Positions 43,100-51,466 of a stretch of 64,000 nt of DNA are shown one piece after another (position 1 is the first letter of the stretch; each line of letters opens with the position of its first letter). The stretch lies in NCBI RefSeq assembly GCF_003002895.1, contig NZ_PVTI01000008.1:1-64000 (forward strand), written 5' to 3'. Under the pieces are notes generated by a model. The model was given only the letters and a program-made list of their open reading frames with translations, ran no database searches and was not told where the DNA came from. The position numbers were made by a program, and so were the translations under genes. The DNA comes from Knoellia remsis (lineage in GTDB: Bacteria > Actinomycetota > Actinomycetes > Actinomycetales > Dermatophilaceae).

Positions 43100-44286
43100 G
43101 CTCCCCGGCGTCTACTCCGGTCCATATGTCCCGCATCAGAAATGTTCAGCTTTAGTGGTGTTCCGAACCAGGTGGCCGCCGACCCCGCGACCACCGCTTC
43201 CGCTCTGCGCTGAGCTGCGCGCGAGTCACGTTCCAGGGCCCACGTCACTGGTCGCCACAGTAATGCGCTCAGAGGGTCTCCCAGTCGACCTCGATGAAGG
43301 ACGAGTGCCAGGAGCCACACTTGGCCTGTCGCCAGACATAGCCAGAGAGCTCCCGCAAGCATCATCCAAGAAACTTGGTCGCCGTGGAAGACAGAACCCA
43401 GCACACCAGCCGGAATGAGGATCCAGACCGCCAAGCGAGACAACTGCAAACGCCACGGGTGTTCGGTCAGTGCGCCGTACGCCTGCACCCACGTCAGATA
43501 GCCGATCCACAGACTAAGACTTACGAACGTCGCCGTTCTTGCGCTGAGACGGAGGAACGCTGTTGGTTGCACTACGTCGTGCGGCGACAGGGCAGCCACA
43601 ACAGTCAACAATCCTGTTGCGAAAAGCGTTGAGGCGCCCCAAAGAACCACAACCCACGCCACCGCCGAGAGTGCAGTTGAGTACCATCGGGCGTCCCAAG
43701 AGATGGGCGCCAGTATCCGGCTTCTAGCATCTGCGATCCGCATCTCGGCCCGTTGCGCTCGTTTGACGGACTCGTCCTTGAGCATGCTTATCTCGGCCGG
43801 TGTCTTGTCTTGCCCGATGAGGACGGCTAGGCCTACAGCAACGAAGCTCATGAGCACCAAGAGTGTTCCTCGTCCCGGCTCGGCAAGCGTGACGGCACAC
43901 GCCACCGTGACACTCGCCGCTGCGCTGAAGTTCGCCAAATGAGTCATGCCATTGCGCCAGACGCTGAATCTAATCTGCGCCAGTTCCGTCACCTCGGTAT
44001 TGCGATGGGATGATGTCGCCACGGCGATGGAGATGGCGGCCACCAAGGTGACACAGGCGATCTGCGTTGAAAGTGCTGATGATGCATCTAGTGCCTCGCC
44101 CCAGACCATATTCCACCCGCGTGCATCGTGGGACGTCAATTGTGCACCTGCGGACCAGGCCACTAGGCCGGCGAAGATGAGGACCCCGGCCTGTATGAAG
44201 GCGGTCTTAATCCAGTGCCGCCGCATGACGTTAAGTTGGGCCGGTGTCATTCCTCCGGCTACTGTGTCCTGAATCCGGCTCGTCAT
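43096..44286 (-). CDS. Polytopic membrane protein of unknown function, atypical composition
   Basis: I do not recognise this 396-residue protein. About eight hydrophobic segments are visible; the start ATG at 44284-44286 gives MTSRIQDTVAGGMTPAQLNV, then a helix FIQAGVLIFAGLVAWSAG. A charged loop (KDESVKRAQRAEMRIADARSRI) lies mid-protein. Codon use and base composition are clearly less GC-rich than every neighbour, and the dispersed GTATGCC word is absent from 42685 to 45741. Both signs point to recent acquisition. It is convergent with the FGE gene and shares its CTAG stop. Confidence 0.75.
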   Translation of the reverse strand: MTSRIQDTVAGGMTPAQLNVMRRHWIKTAFIQAGVLIFAGLVAWSAGAQLTSHDARGWNMVWGEALDASSALSTQIACVTLVAAISIAVATSSHRNTEVTELAQIRFSVWRNGMTHLANFSAAASVTVACAVTLAEPGRGTLLVLMSFVAVGLAVLIGQDKTPAEISMLKDESVKRAQRAEMRIADARSRILAPISWDARWYSTALSAVAWVVVLWGASTLFATGLLTVVAALSPHDVVQPTAFLRLSARTATFVSLSLWIGYLTWVQAYGALTEHPWRLQLSRLAVWILIPAGVLGSVFHGDQVSWMMLAGALWLCLATGQVWLLALVLHRGRLGDPLSALLWRPVTWALERDSRAAQRRAEAVVAGSAATWFGTPLKLNISDAGHMDRSRRRGA

Positions 44287-44370
44287 GATCCGATGGTGAC
44301 ATCGAGGTCGGACAGTCAGCTTCTGCCGGATCCACCGCTTGCGGTACACCGTGGCGGTACGGCGGGTGAA

Positions 44371-45885
44371 CTACAACTTGCGGTAGCGGGCGTGCCGCGC
44401 CGACATCCGGCCCGTCGGGTCGAGCGGCTCGAGCGTGGTCAGCTCGTGCCGGATCGCCTGCGCCATGCGGCGGCAGAAGTCCTCGGGCTCCTCGCTCGCG
44501 TCCGGGTGCTCGGCGACGATCCGGTCGATGATGCCGTCCTCGAGCAGGTCGAGGGACCTCACGCGCTGCTGGGTGGCGAGCTCGGGTGCCCGGTCGGGGG
44601 TGCGGTGCAGGATCGCCGAGGCGCCCTCCGGCGGGAGCGGTGAGAGCCACGAGTGCTGCGCGCTGATGACGCGGTCGGCCGGCATGAGGGCGAGCGCTCC
44701 ACCGCCCGTGCCCTGGCCGAGCAGCACGCACACGGTCGGCACCTCGAGCATGACGAGCTCGGAGAGGCAGCGCGCGATCTCGCCGGCCATGCCGCCCTCC
44801 TCGGCCTCCTTCGACAACGCGGCTCCCGCGGTGTCGATGATGCTCACGAGGGGCAGGTCGAGCTCGGTCGCGAGCCTCATCCCGCGCCGGGCGACGCGCA
44901 GCCCCGACGGCCCGAGCGGGGCCTCGGCCTGCTCCCCGCGCCGGTCCTGCCCGAGGACGACGCAGGGTGTGCCCTCGAACCGCGCGAGCGCGAGGAAGAG
45001 CGAGGAGTCCCACTCACCCGCGCCCGTGCCGAAGAGCGGCAGGACGTCGGTGGCTCCGAGCTTGAGCAGGGCCCGCACCCCGGGGCGGGAAGGCTTGCGG
45101 GACAACGTGATCGACTCCCAGGCCGGCAGGTCGGGCACCGGATCGTCCGGCACCTCGGGCGCCGGCGTCGTGTCGTGGGGCGCGAGCACGAGGTCGAGGA
45201 AGCGACCGGCCGTCTCGGTGAGCAGTTCCACGGGAAGAACGGCGTCCAGCAGGCCGTGGGCGAAGAGGTTCTCCGCCGTCTGCACGCCCTCGGGGAACGG
45301 CTGCCCGTACAGAGCCTCGTACACGCGCGCGCCGAGGAAGCCGATCGTCGCGCCCGGCTCACCGACGGTGACGTGCCCGAGCGAGCCCCAGGACGCGAAG
45401 ACCCCGCCGGTCGTCGGGTGCCGGAGGTAGGTGATGTAGGGCAGGTGCTCGCGCTTGTAGGCCGCGACCGCCGCCGAGATCTTCACCATCGTCACGAAGG
45501 CGGGCGTGCCCTCCTGCATCCGGGTGCCACCCGAGGCCGGCGCGGCGAACAGCGGCAGGCGCTCCCGCGTCGCCCGCTCGAAGGCTTGCACGATCCGCTC
45601 CGCGGCGGCCACCCCGATGGACCCGGCGAGGAACCGGAACTCGCCGGCGATGACCGCGACCCGGTGACCGCGGATGCGGCCTTCGCCCGTGACGATCGCC
45701 TCGTCGGTGCCGGCCTTCTCGGCCGCCGCGGCGAGGTCCGCGGCATACGGGCTACCGGGGGCGGCCACCGCGAGCGGCGCCTCGTCCCACGACTGCCAGC
45801 TGCCCTCGTCGAGGACGGCGTCGATGAGCTCGCGCGACGTCGGCCGACTCGGTGCCTGGCCGGGTGCCTCGCTGCGTGCGCTCAT
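44371..45885 (-). CDS. Fused beta-alpha acyl-CoA carboxyltransferase (AccDA-like)
   Basis: A 504-residue protein with two crotonase-type carboxyltransferase halves. The N-half (about 60-260) is AccD-like: PLFAAPASGGTRMQEGTPAF, HPTTGGVFASWGSLGH, EPGATIGFLGARV. The C-half (about 275-490) is AccA-like: IDTAGAALSKEAEEGGMAGE, LGQGTGGGALAL, PEGASAILHR, DLLEDGIIDRIVAEH. The AccD zinc ribbon is missing. Fused subunits of this kind carry carboxyl groups between biotin and acyl-CoA; related folds in malonate decarboxylase remove CO2 from malonyl thioesters. Its ATG overlaps the CoA-transferase stop by 4 nt, which suggests a joint pathway. Confidence 0.88.
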   Translation of the reverse strand: MSARSEAPGQAPSRPTSRELIDAVLDEGSWQSWDEAPLAVAAPGSPYAADLAAAAEKAGTDEAIVTGEGRIRGHRVAVIAGEFRFLAGSIGVAAAERIVQAFERATRERLPLFAAPASGGTRMQEGTPAFVTMVKISAAVAAYKREHLPYITYLRHPTTGGVFASWGSLGHVTVGEPGATIGFLGARVYEALYGQPFPEGVQTAENLFAHGLLDAVLPVELLTETAGRFLDLVLAPHDTTPAPEVPDDPVPDLPAWESITLSRKPSRPGVRALLKLGATDVLPLFGTGAGEWDSSLFLALARFEGTPCVVLGQDRRGEQAEAPLGPSGLRVARRGMRLATELDLPLVSIIDTAGAALSKEAEEGGMAGEIARCLSELVMLEVPTVCVLLGQGTGGGALALMPADRVISAQHSWLSPLPPEGASAILHRTPDRAPELATQQRVRSLDLLEDGIIDRIVAEHPDASEEPEDFCRRMAQAIRHELTTLEPLDPTGRMSARHARYRKL

Positions 45886-47069
45886 GCGTTCTCCTCCTCG
45901 TCGAGCCACGCCCGGATCGACGCGTCGTGCTCACCCAGGGTCGGCGGCGCCAGGTGGTTCTCGCGTCCACCGGCGAAGGCGTTGTCGTCGAAGCGGATCG
46001 GCGGTCCCGGAATCTCGATGGGCCCGAGCACCGAGTGGTCGACGTCGAGGACGAGACCCTGCGAGCGGGTCTGGTCCCAGTCATAGACGCGGTCGATGGT
46101 GCGGACCTCGCCCGACGGGATGCCGAGCTCGGCGAGCCGGGGGAGCAGGTCGTCGAGACGCCACGTCGCGAAGGTCTCGTTGAGCGCGGCGACGACGGCG
46201 TCCCGGTTCTCGGTGCGCTGCCGGTTCGTCGCCATGCCGGGTGCTGCGGGATCGAGGCCGAAGGCGTCGGCGAGCTTGACCCACAACGGTTCCGAGCCGC
46301 AGGCCACCTGGATGTCGCCGTCGGCGCAGTGGAAGAGGCCGTAGGGCGTGAGGCTCGGGTGGTGGTTGCCCTGGGCGCGGCCGACGTGACCCGCGACCGT
46401 GTACGCCGTGCCCTGGAACGCGTGCGCGCCGACGATCGCGGCGAGCAGGCTCGTGCGGACGACGCGACCCCGGCCGGTGCGGTCGCGTTCGTGGAGCGCG
46501 GCGACCACGCCGTACGCGCCGTACATGCCGGCGAGCAGGTCGCCGATCGGCACCCCGACCCGCTGTGGGGTGTCCGCGTCGGGCCCGGTCACCGACATCA
46601 GCCCCGCCTCGCCCTGCGCGATCTGGTCGTAGCCGGCGCGGCCACCCTGTGGCCCGTCGTGGCCGAAGCCGCTGATGGCGAGGACGACGAGCCGCGGGTT
46701 GAGCTCGTGCAGGTGCTCGACGGGGAACCCGAGCCGGTCCAGCACCCCGGGCCGGAAGTTCTCGACGAGGACGTCGGCGCGGCGCACGAGCCGGGTGAGG
46801 ACGTCGCGACCGTCGTCGGACTTGAGGTCGAGTGCGATCGACTCCTTGTTGCGGTTCGCCGAGAGGAAGTACGTCGAGACCGGGTCGTCCTCGGGTCCGA
46901 CGAATGGCGGTCCCCAGCCCCGGGTGTCGTCACCGGTGCCGGGTGACTCGACCTTGATGACGCGAGCGCCCATGTCTCCCAACATCATTGCCGCGTGTGG
47001 CCCGGCGAGGGCGCGGGACAGGTCGACGACGGTGATGTCCTGCAGCGGACCCTGTGGTGCGTCGGTCAC
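45882..47069 (-). CDS. Class III CoA-transferase (CaiB/BaiF/Frc family)
   Basis: Transfers CoA between carboxylic acids through an aspartyl intermediate. The 395-residue length is standard. It shows DITVVDLSRALAGPHAAMMLGDMGARVIKVE, FLSANRNKESIALDLKS, LVENFRPGVLDRLG and GQGEAGLMSVTG-like AQGEAGLMS; the region RVGVPIGDLLAGMYG contains the catalytic Asp in IGD. GTG 47067-47069 is preferred because an AGGAAGG box precedes it. Coupled by overlap to the fused carboxyltransferase; with the nearby MatC carrier it probably activates an imported dicarboxylate such as malonate. Confidence 0.92.
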   Translation of the reverse strand: MTDAPQGPLQDITVVDLSRALAGPHAAMMLGDMGARVIKVESPGTGDDTRGWGPPFVGPEDDPVSTYFLSANRNKESIALDLKSDDGRDVLTRLVRRADVLVENFRPGVLDRLGFPVEHLHELNPRLVVLAISGFGHDGPQGGRAGYDQIAQGEAGLMSVTGPDADTPQRVGVPIGDLLAGMYGAYGVVAALHERDRTGRGRVVRTSLLAAIVGAHAFQGTAYTVAGHVGRAQGNHHPSLTPYGLFHCADGDIQVACGSEPLWVKLADAFGLDPAAPGMATNRQRTENRDAVVAALNETFATWRLDDLLPRLAELGIPSGEVRTIDRVYDWDQTRSQGLVLDVDHSVLGPIEIPGPPIRFDDNAFAGGRENHLAPPTLGEHDASIRAWLDEEENA

Positions 47070-47130
47070 GGTGGACCTTCCTCGTGGTGGTCGCGGGTGG
47101 TGGTCGTGTCGGCAAAGGCGGGCGAGCGGT

Positions 47131-47169
47131 CCGTATGCCGCCCGCGCGAGGCGCGCGGACGGCATACGG
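47131..47169 (-). terminator. Hairpin terminator after the GntR gene
   Basis: Arms 47131-47148 (contains GTATGCCGCCCGC) and 47151-47168 (contains GCGGACGGCATAC) pair over 18 bp with one mismatch and a 2-nt loop tip. It separates the GntR gene from the CoA-transferase gene, so these are likely separate transcripts. Confidence 0.7.
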
Positions 47170-47802
47170 TCAGCGGGTGTCGGTGAGCATCCCGGTCACC
47201 GAGAGGGCGGCACGCGCGGGGTCGTCCGCGAGGATCGCGGTGGCGAGCTCGTCGAGGTGACGGCGCATCGCGGGGGTGTCCTCGGGCGTGACACTCGCTG
47301 CGACGAGGGTGTCGTCGAGATCGGCGAGGACGGGGGATGACGCGAGCCGGCGCACGCAGCGCCACGTGTCGACGAAGGTGCGCGGGGTGCCGTCGTCGGC
47401 GAGGAGGGCGAGCTTGAGGCTGGCCTGTCCGTTGCTCGCCGCGGCCCGGGCGAGGCCGGCGAGGATCGCCTCGCGGGCGAGGAGGACCTCGTCGCGCTCG
47501 CGCACCTCGAGGCCGAGGGCGACGGCGGTCGTCGCCGCGAGGGAGGTGTCGCGCACGAGGGCGCCGACGCCGTGGCGGACCTCGATGCGGCCCTTGGTCT
47601 CGAGTGCCGCGAGAGCGCGGGAGAGCGTGGCGCGGGAGACACCGAGCTCGGCCGCGAGCTCGCGCTCGGGAGGGAGGCGGTCCCCGGGTGTGAGCCCCTG
47701 GGCCTCGATGAAGTCGGAGATGTGCGTGGCCAGGCTCTCGTAGAGCCGCTCTCGCCGCAGGGGCTGGAACCGTCGCCCGCGCTCGTCCGCACCGTTGCTC
47801 AT
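47170..47802 (-). CDS. GntR-family (FadR/FCD-type) regulator
   Basis: A 210-residue regulator with an N-terminal winged helix (LYESLATHISDFIEAQGLTPGDRLPPERELAAELGVSRATLSRALAALETKGRIEV) and a helical ligand domain with VLLAREAILAGLARAAA and DTPAMRRHLDELATAILADD. FCD-type regulators often sense organic acids. ATG 47800-47802 is used. It lies divergent to the MatC carrier gene and upstream of the CoA-transferase pair, so it is the likely repressor of the locus. Confidence 0.88.
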   Translation of the reverse strand: MSNGADERGRRFQPLRRERLYESLATHISDFIEAQGLTPGDRLPPERELAAELGVSRATLSRALAALETKGRIEVRHGVGALVRDTSLAATTAVALGLEVRERDEVLLAREAILAGLARAAASNGQASLKLALLADDGTPRTFVDTWRCVRRLASSPVLADLDDTLVAASVTPEDTPAMRRHLDELATAILADDPARAALSVTGMLTDTR

Positions 47803-47832
47803 GCCGAGGATTCTAAGTGGCATGGTTGTCAG

Positions 47833-47845
47833 GTGGCTAGTCCAC
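47833..47845. promoter_or_regulatory. Candidate GntR operator between gntR and matC
   Basis: GTGGCTAGTCCAC is a 13-bp near-palindrome (GTGG/CCAC arms) midway between the divergent starts, flanked by two TGGCATG words at 47819-47825 and 47846-47852. It is a plausible binding site for the adjacent FadR-type regulator. Confidence 0.5.
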
Positions 47846-47898
47846 TGGCATGATCTCGCTCACTCCCTCGTCGCCGTCGACCAGAAGGAAGCGGGCCC

Positions 47899-49260
47899 AT
47901 GTCCCACGAGATCATCGCGTTGGCCGTCCTCGTCATCGTGTTCCTCATCGCCACCCTGCGCGGCGTCAACATGGGTGCGCTCGCGCTCGTGGCGGCGTTT
48001 GTCGTCGGCCTCACCGTCTACGGGATCGAGGTCGACGAGATCCTCGACGGCTTCCCCGCGGGGCTGTTCGTCATCCTCGTCGGCGTGACCTATCTCTTCG
48101 CCCTGGCGAAGAACAACGGGACGGTGGACTGGATCGTCCACGGCGCGGTCCGGGCGGTCGGCGGACGGGTCGCGCTCGTCCCGTGGGCGATGTTCCTCGT
48201 CTGCGCGATCGTCACCGCCATCGGCGCCGTCAGCCCGGCCGCGGTCGCCATCGTCGCCCCGGTCGCCATGGGGTTCGCCCTGCGCTACGAGATCCACCCG
48301 GTGATGATGGGGATGATGGTCGTCCAGGGCGCCACCGCCGGCAGCTTCAGCCCCATCGGAATCTTCGGGTCGATCACCAACGGCGTCGTCGAGTCGAACG
48401 ACATCCCGGGCAACCCGCTCCTGCTCGCCGTCTCGGCCTTTCTCGCGTCCACCGTCATCGCCGCGGCGGCCTACTTCGCCTTCGGCGGTCGTGAGCTCAT
48501 GTCCCGAGGACGCGACACCGCCGCCCTCGCCGCCCTCGACGAGACCGCGGGCGGCGCGGCCCGCGAGGGCCTGCGGGCCGACCAGGGGTGGGGCGAGCCG
48601 CACTCGGCAACCGAGGCGCAGCGCACCGTGACCAACCCGGCCCTCCCCGAGGGCGACACCCACCGGCTCAACGCACAGCGCACGCTCACCCTGCTGGGCC
48701 TCGTCGCGCTCATCATCGGGGCCCTCGGCTTCGACCTCGACGTGGGCTTCGTCGCGCTGACGATCGCCGTGCTCCTCACGCTGGCCTTCCCCGCGTCGGC
48801 CAAGGGCGCCGTCGACAAGATCTCGTGGGGGACGGTGCTCCTCGTCGGCGGCATCGTCACCTACGTCACGCTGCTCCAGAACCAGGGCGTCGTCGACTGG
48901 CTCGGCGAGGGCGTCGCCAGCGTCGGCGCGCCGCTCGTCGCGGCCCTGCTCATCTGTGTCATCGGTGCCGTCGTCTCGGCGTTCGCGTCGACGACCGGCA
49001 TCATCGGCGCGCTCATCCCCCTCGCGGTGCCGTTCCTGCTCACCGACCAGGTCAGCGCCGTCGGGCTCATCGCCGCACTCGCGATCTCGAGCTCGGTCGT
49101 CGACTGCAGCCCGTTCTCGACGAACGGTGCCCTCGTCGTCGCCAACGCCGAGGCCGACACGCGCGAGATGGTCTTCCGCAAGCTCATGGTGTGGGGGATG
49201 AGCATCGTGGTCATCGCCCCGCTCGTGACGTGGCTCCTCTTCGTCGTCCCGACGGCCTGA
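47899..49260 (+). CDS. MatC-type dicarboxylate (malonate) carrier
   Basis: A 453-residue ion-transporter-superfamily carrier with about twelve hydrophobic segments in two halves. The N-terminal half matches the MatC_N pattern (NMGALALVAAFVVGLTVYG, FPAGLFVILVGVTYLFALAKNNGTVDW, GAVSPAAVAIVAPVAMGFA). The second half includes SSSVVDCSPFSTNGALVVANA, a typical substrate-loop region. MatC of rhizobia carries malonate. A hydrophilic loop at about 200-250 joins the halves. Divergent from a FadR-type regulator and close to CoA-transferase and carboxyltransferase genes. Confidence 0.87.
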   Translation: MSHEIIALAVLVIVFLIATLRGVNMGALALVAAFVVGLTVYGIEVDEILDGFPAGLFVILVGVTYLFALAKNNGTVDWIVHGAVRAVGGRVALVPWAMFLVCAIVTAIGAVSPAAVAIVAPVAMGFALRYEIHPVMMGMMVVQGATAGSFSPIGIFGSITNGVVESNDIPGNPLLLAVSAFLASTVIAAAAYFAFGGRELMSRGRDTAALAALDETAGGAAREGLRADQGWGEPHSATEAQRTVTNPALPEGDTHRLNAQRTLTLLGLVALIIGALGFDLDVGFVALTIAVLLTLAFPASAKGAVDKISWGTVLLVGGIVTYVTLLQNQGVVDWLGEGVASVGAPLVAALLICVIGAVVSAFASTTGIIGALIPLAVPFLLTDQVSAVGLIAALAISSSVVDCSPFSTNGALVVANAEADTREMVFRKLMVWGMSIVVIAPLVTWLLFVVPTA

Positions 49261-49280
49261 GCCGGAGGTTGCCCCTCGGC

Positions 49281-50750
49281 TCAGTCCTTGTGCTGGTAGA
49301 GGTCGTCGACGCCGTCCTCGTCGCCGTAGACGCGGTCGCCGATGACGACGGCGCCGTGCGCGGCGTCGGCCCGCTCGCGCAGGACGGCCGGGGCGATGGC
49401 GCGGGCGAGGTGGTAGGCGCCGATGGCGACGATCGTGCCGAGGGCGATGCCGCCGAGGGAGAAGCCGTCAGTGATCCTCAGCTGGACGTCGCCGATGCCG
49501 ATGATGACGCCGGCTGCGACCGGGACGAGGTTGACCGGGTTGGCGAAGTCGACCCCGTTCTCCTTCCAGATCTTCGCGCCGAGCAGGCCGATCATGCCGT
49601 AGAGGACGACGGTGATGCCGCCGAGGACGCCACCGGGCACCGACGACACGAGCGCGCCGAACTTCGGTGACAGGCCGAAGAGGATCGCGACGAGCGCGGC
49701 GACGTAGTACGCCGCCGTCGAGTAGACCCGGCTCGACGCCATGACGCCGATGTTCTCGGCATACGTCGTCGTGGGCGGGCCGCCGACCGCGCTCGAGATC
49801 ACCGTGCCGACGCCGTCGGCGGCGATGGCGCGCCCCATGTCGGCGTCGAGGTCGGAGCCGGTCATCTCGGCGACGGCCTTGACGTGGCCGGTGTTCTCGG
49901 CGACGAGGGCGATGACGGCGGGCAGGACGAGGAGCACCGCGGCGAGCGAGAACGTCGGGGTGTGCAAACCCGCGACCTCCTTGCCGTCCGCGGCCACCGA
50001 CGTGACCGGCGGGAAGCCGAACCACGCCGCCTCACCCACGGAGGCGAAGGACGTCCGGAAGTGCTCGGTCGCCTCGGTCGCACCACCGAGCACCGACGTG
50101 ATCGGCCCGAGCAGGCGGTCGAGCACCCAGGACAGCGCCGTCCCGAAGACGAGGGCGAGGAAGACGGCGATGCGCCCGACGAACCCGGTGAACGCGACCG
50201 CGCACACGATGGTGAAGAGCATCGTCGCGAGCGCGACCCACTGGTCCTGTGGCCAGTACGTGTCGGCGACGACGGGCGCGAGGTTGAAGCCGATGAGCAT
50301 GACGACGGCGCCGGTGACGACGGGCGGGAGGATGCGGTGCAGGGCTCGCGTGCCGAGCAGGTGGATCGCGGCGCCGATGGCGACGAGGACGACACCGCAG
50401 ACGAGGATCGCGCCGGTGACCTCGGCCGAGTCGCCGCCCTGCGCGCGGATCGCGGCGACGCTGCCGACGAACGACGCCGAGCTGCCGAGGTAGGACGGCA
50501 CCCGCCCGCCGACGATGAGCAGGAACGCGATCGTCGCGATGCCGCTCATCATGATCGCGAGCTGCGGGTTGAGCCCCATGAGCAGCGGGAAGACGAACGT
50601 CGCCCCGAACATCGCGACGACGTGCTGCGCCCCGAGGCCGACGGTCCGGCCCCAGCCGAGCCGCTCATCGGGAGCGACGACGTCGTCCGGGACGAGGGTG
50701 CGCCCGTCGCCCTTGACCGTCCAGCCCAGACCCAGTGACCGCAGTGGCAT
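49281..50750 (-). CDS. NCS2-family uracil/xanthine permease
   Basis: A 489-residue nucleobase:H+ symporter with fourteen predicted helices. Landmark residues of UraA-type permeases are seen: the glutamate in LVAENTGHVKAVAEMTG and the second glutamate in GGPPTTTYAENIGVMASSR, with QHVVAMFGATFVFPLLMGLNPQ near the N-terminus. These suggest uracil as substrate, although xanthine cannot be excluded. An acidic C-terminal tail (DEDGVDDLYQHKD) is extra. Convergent with the matC gene, 20 bp apart. Confidence 0.92.
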   Translation of the reverse strand: MPLRSLGLGWTVKGDGRTLVPDDVVAPDERLGWGRTVGLGAQHVVAMFGATFVFPLLMGLNPQLAIMMSGIATIAFLLIVGGRVPSYLGSSASFVGSVAAIRAQGGDSAEVTGAILVCGVVLVAIGAAIHLLGTRALHRILPPVVTGAVVMLIGFNLAPVVADTYWPQDQWVALATMLFTIVCAVAFTGFVGRIAVFLALVFGTALSWVLDRLLGPITSVLGGATEATEHFRTSFASVGEAAWFGFPPVTSVAADGKEVAGLHTPTFSLAAVLLVLPAVIALVAENTGHVKAVAEMTGSDLDADMGRAIAADGVGTVISSAVGGPPTTTYAENIGVMASSRVYSTAAYYVAALVAILFGLSPKFGALVSSVPGGVLGGITVVLYGMIGLLGAKIWKENGVDFANPVNLVPVAAGVIIGIGDVQLRITDGFSLGGIALGTIVAIGAYHLARAIAPAVLRERADAAHGAVVIGDRVYGDEDGVDDLYQHKD

Positions 50751-50799
50751 GCGTGCACTGTTCCACAGGTTCGGGCGGGTCAGGGGCGACGTCGCCGGG

Positions 50800-51174
50800 C
50801 TAGGACCGCGCGTCGAGGGTGAGCTCCGGTGCGGCGGCGAGGAGGGTTGCGTCAGATGTCAGCAGTGGCATCGCCTCGACCTGCGCCTGGGCCAGGAGCA
50901 TCCGGTCGAACGGGTCATGGCGCACGAGCGTCGGGAAGAGTGCGATCGCAGCGCCATGCGTCGCCGTCAGCGGAAGCTCTGCCAAGCCTGCACGCAGCGC
51001 TGCCTGCTCGACGTCACCCGAAGGCAGCTTGCCGATCGCTGCCTTGATGGTCACCTCGGTGACCGACACCGCCGAGAACCACACTTTCGATGCCTCAATG
51101 CGTCCCCTGGCCTGCGGCCCGAGCAAGGGCGAGTCCTCGAAAAGCCACAGCAGTGCATTCGTGTCGAGGATCAC
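50800..51174 (-). CDS. VapC-type PIN-domain ribonuclease toxin
   Basis: A 124-residue PIN-domain protein. The acidic active site is assembled from Asp4 in MILDTNALLWL, Glu in SAVSVTEVTIKAA, Asp in VRHDPFDRMLLAQA and Asp in LLTSDATL. Members cleave specific RNAs when freed from antitoxin. Its ATG overlaps the antitoxin stop by 4 nt (51171-51174), the standard order with the antitoxin first. Confidence 0.9.
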   Translation of the reverse strand: MILDTNALLWLFEDSPLLGPQARGRIEASKVWFSAVSVTEVTIKAAIGKLPSGDVEQAALRAGLAELPLTATHGAAIALFPTLVRHDPFDRMLLAQAQVEAMPLLTSDATLLAAAPELTLDARS

Positions 51175-51419
51175 CGGTCCCAGTCCTTGCCGTAGAACAT
51201 CTCCTGGATGTCCGGGTCGATCCCGTCGAAGAGCTCCGGGTCATGCCTCATCCCCACCCAGCCCTCGACGCCGAAGACGATCTTCGGCTCCTCGTGCACG
51301 ACGAGGTCGACGACGGGTTTGCCCGCGCGGGCAATGGTCACCTGCTCTCCGGCAAGGACCTTCTCGATGAGCTTGGAGAGCTGCGACTTCGCCTCGTGGA
51401 CGTTGACCTGCGTGGGCAT
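51171..51419 (-). CDS. Phd/YefM-type antitoxin
   Basis: An 82-residue protein with the Phd fold at the N-terminus (MPTQVNVHEAKSQLSKLIEKVLAGEQVTIARAGKPVVDLV) and an acidic C-terminal toxin-binding arm (DPELFDGIDPDIQEMFYGKDWDR). It neutralises the PIN toxin and represses the operon. ATG 51417-51419 is chosen because it lies 6 nt after a TACGAT -10 box, implying a leaderless mRNA; a longer start would overlap that promoter. Confidence 0.88.
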   Translation of the reverse strand: MPTQVNVHEAKSQLSKLIEKVLAGEQVTIARAGKPVVDLVVHEEPKIVFGVEGWVGMRHDPELFDGIDPDIQEMFYGKDWDR

Positions 51420-51425
51420 GGGCCC

Positions 51426-51466
51426 ATCGTAGACCACATGGCTAGGCTTGGCTAAGCCACTAGCCA
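51426..51466 (-). promoter_or_regulatory. Promoter and inverted repeats of the toxin-antitoxin operon
   Basis: TACGAT (complement of 51426-51431) stands 6 nt before the antitoxin ATG. Upstream, TGGCTAG (51439-51445) and CTAGCCA (51460-51466) flank an inner GGCTT/AAGCC dyad (51445-51458). This is a likely autoregulatory operator; it also covers the stop codon of the ROK gene and may serve as its terminator. Confidence 0.5.
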
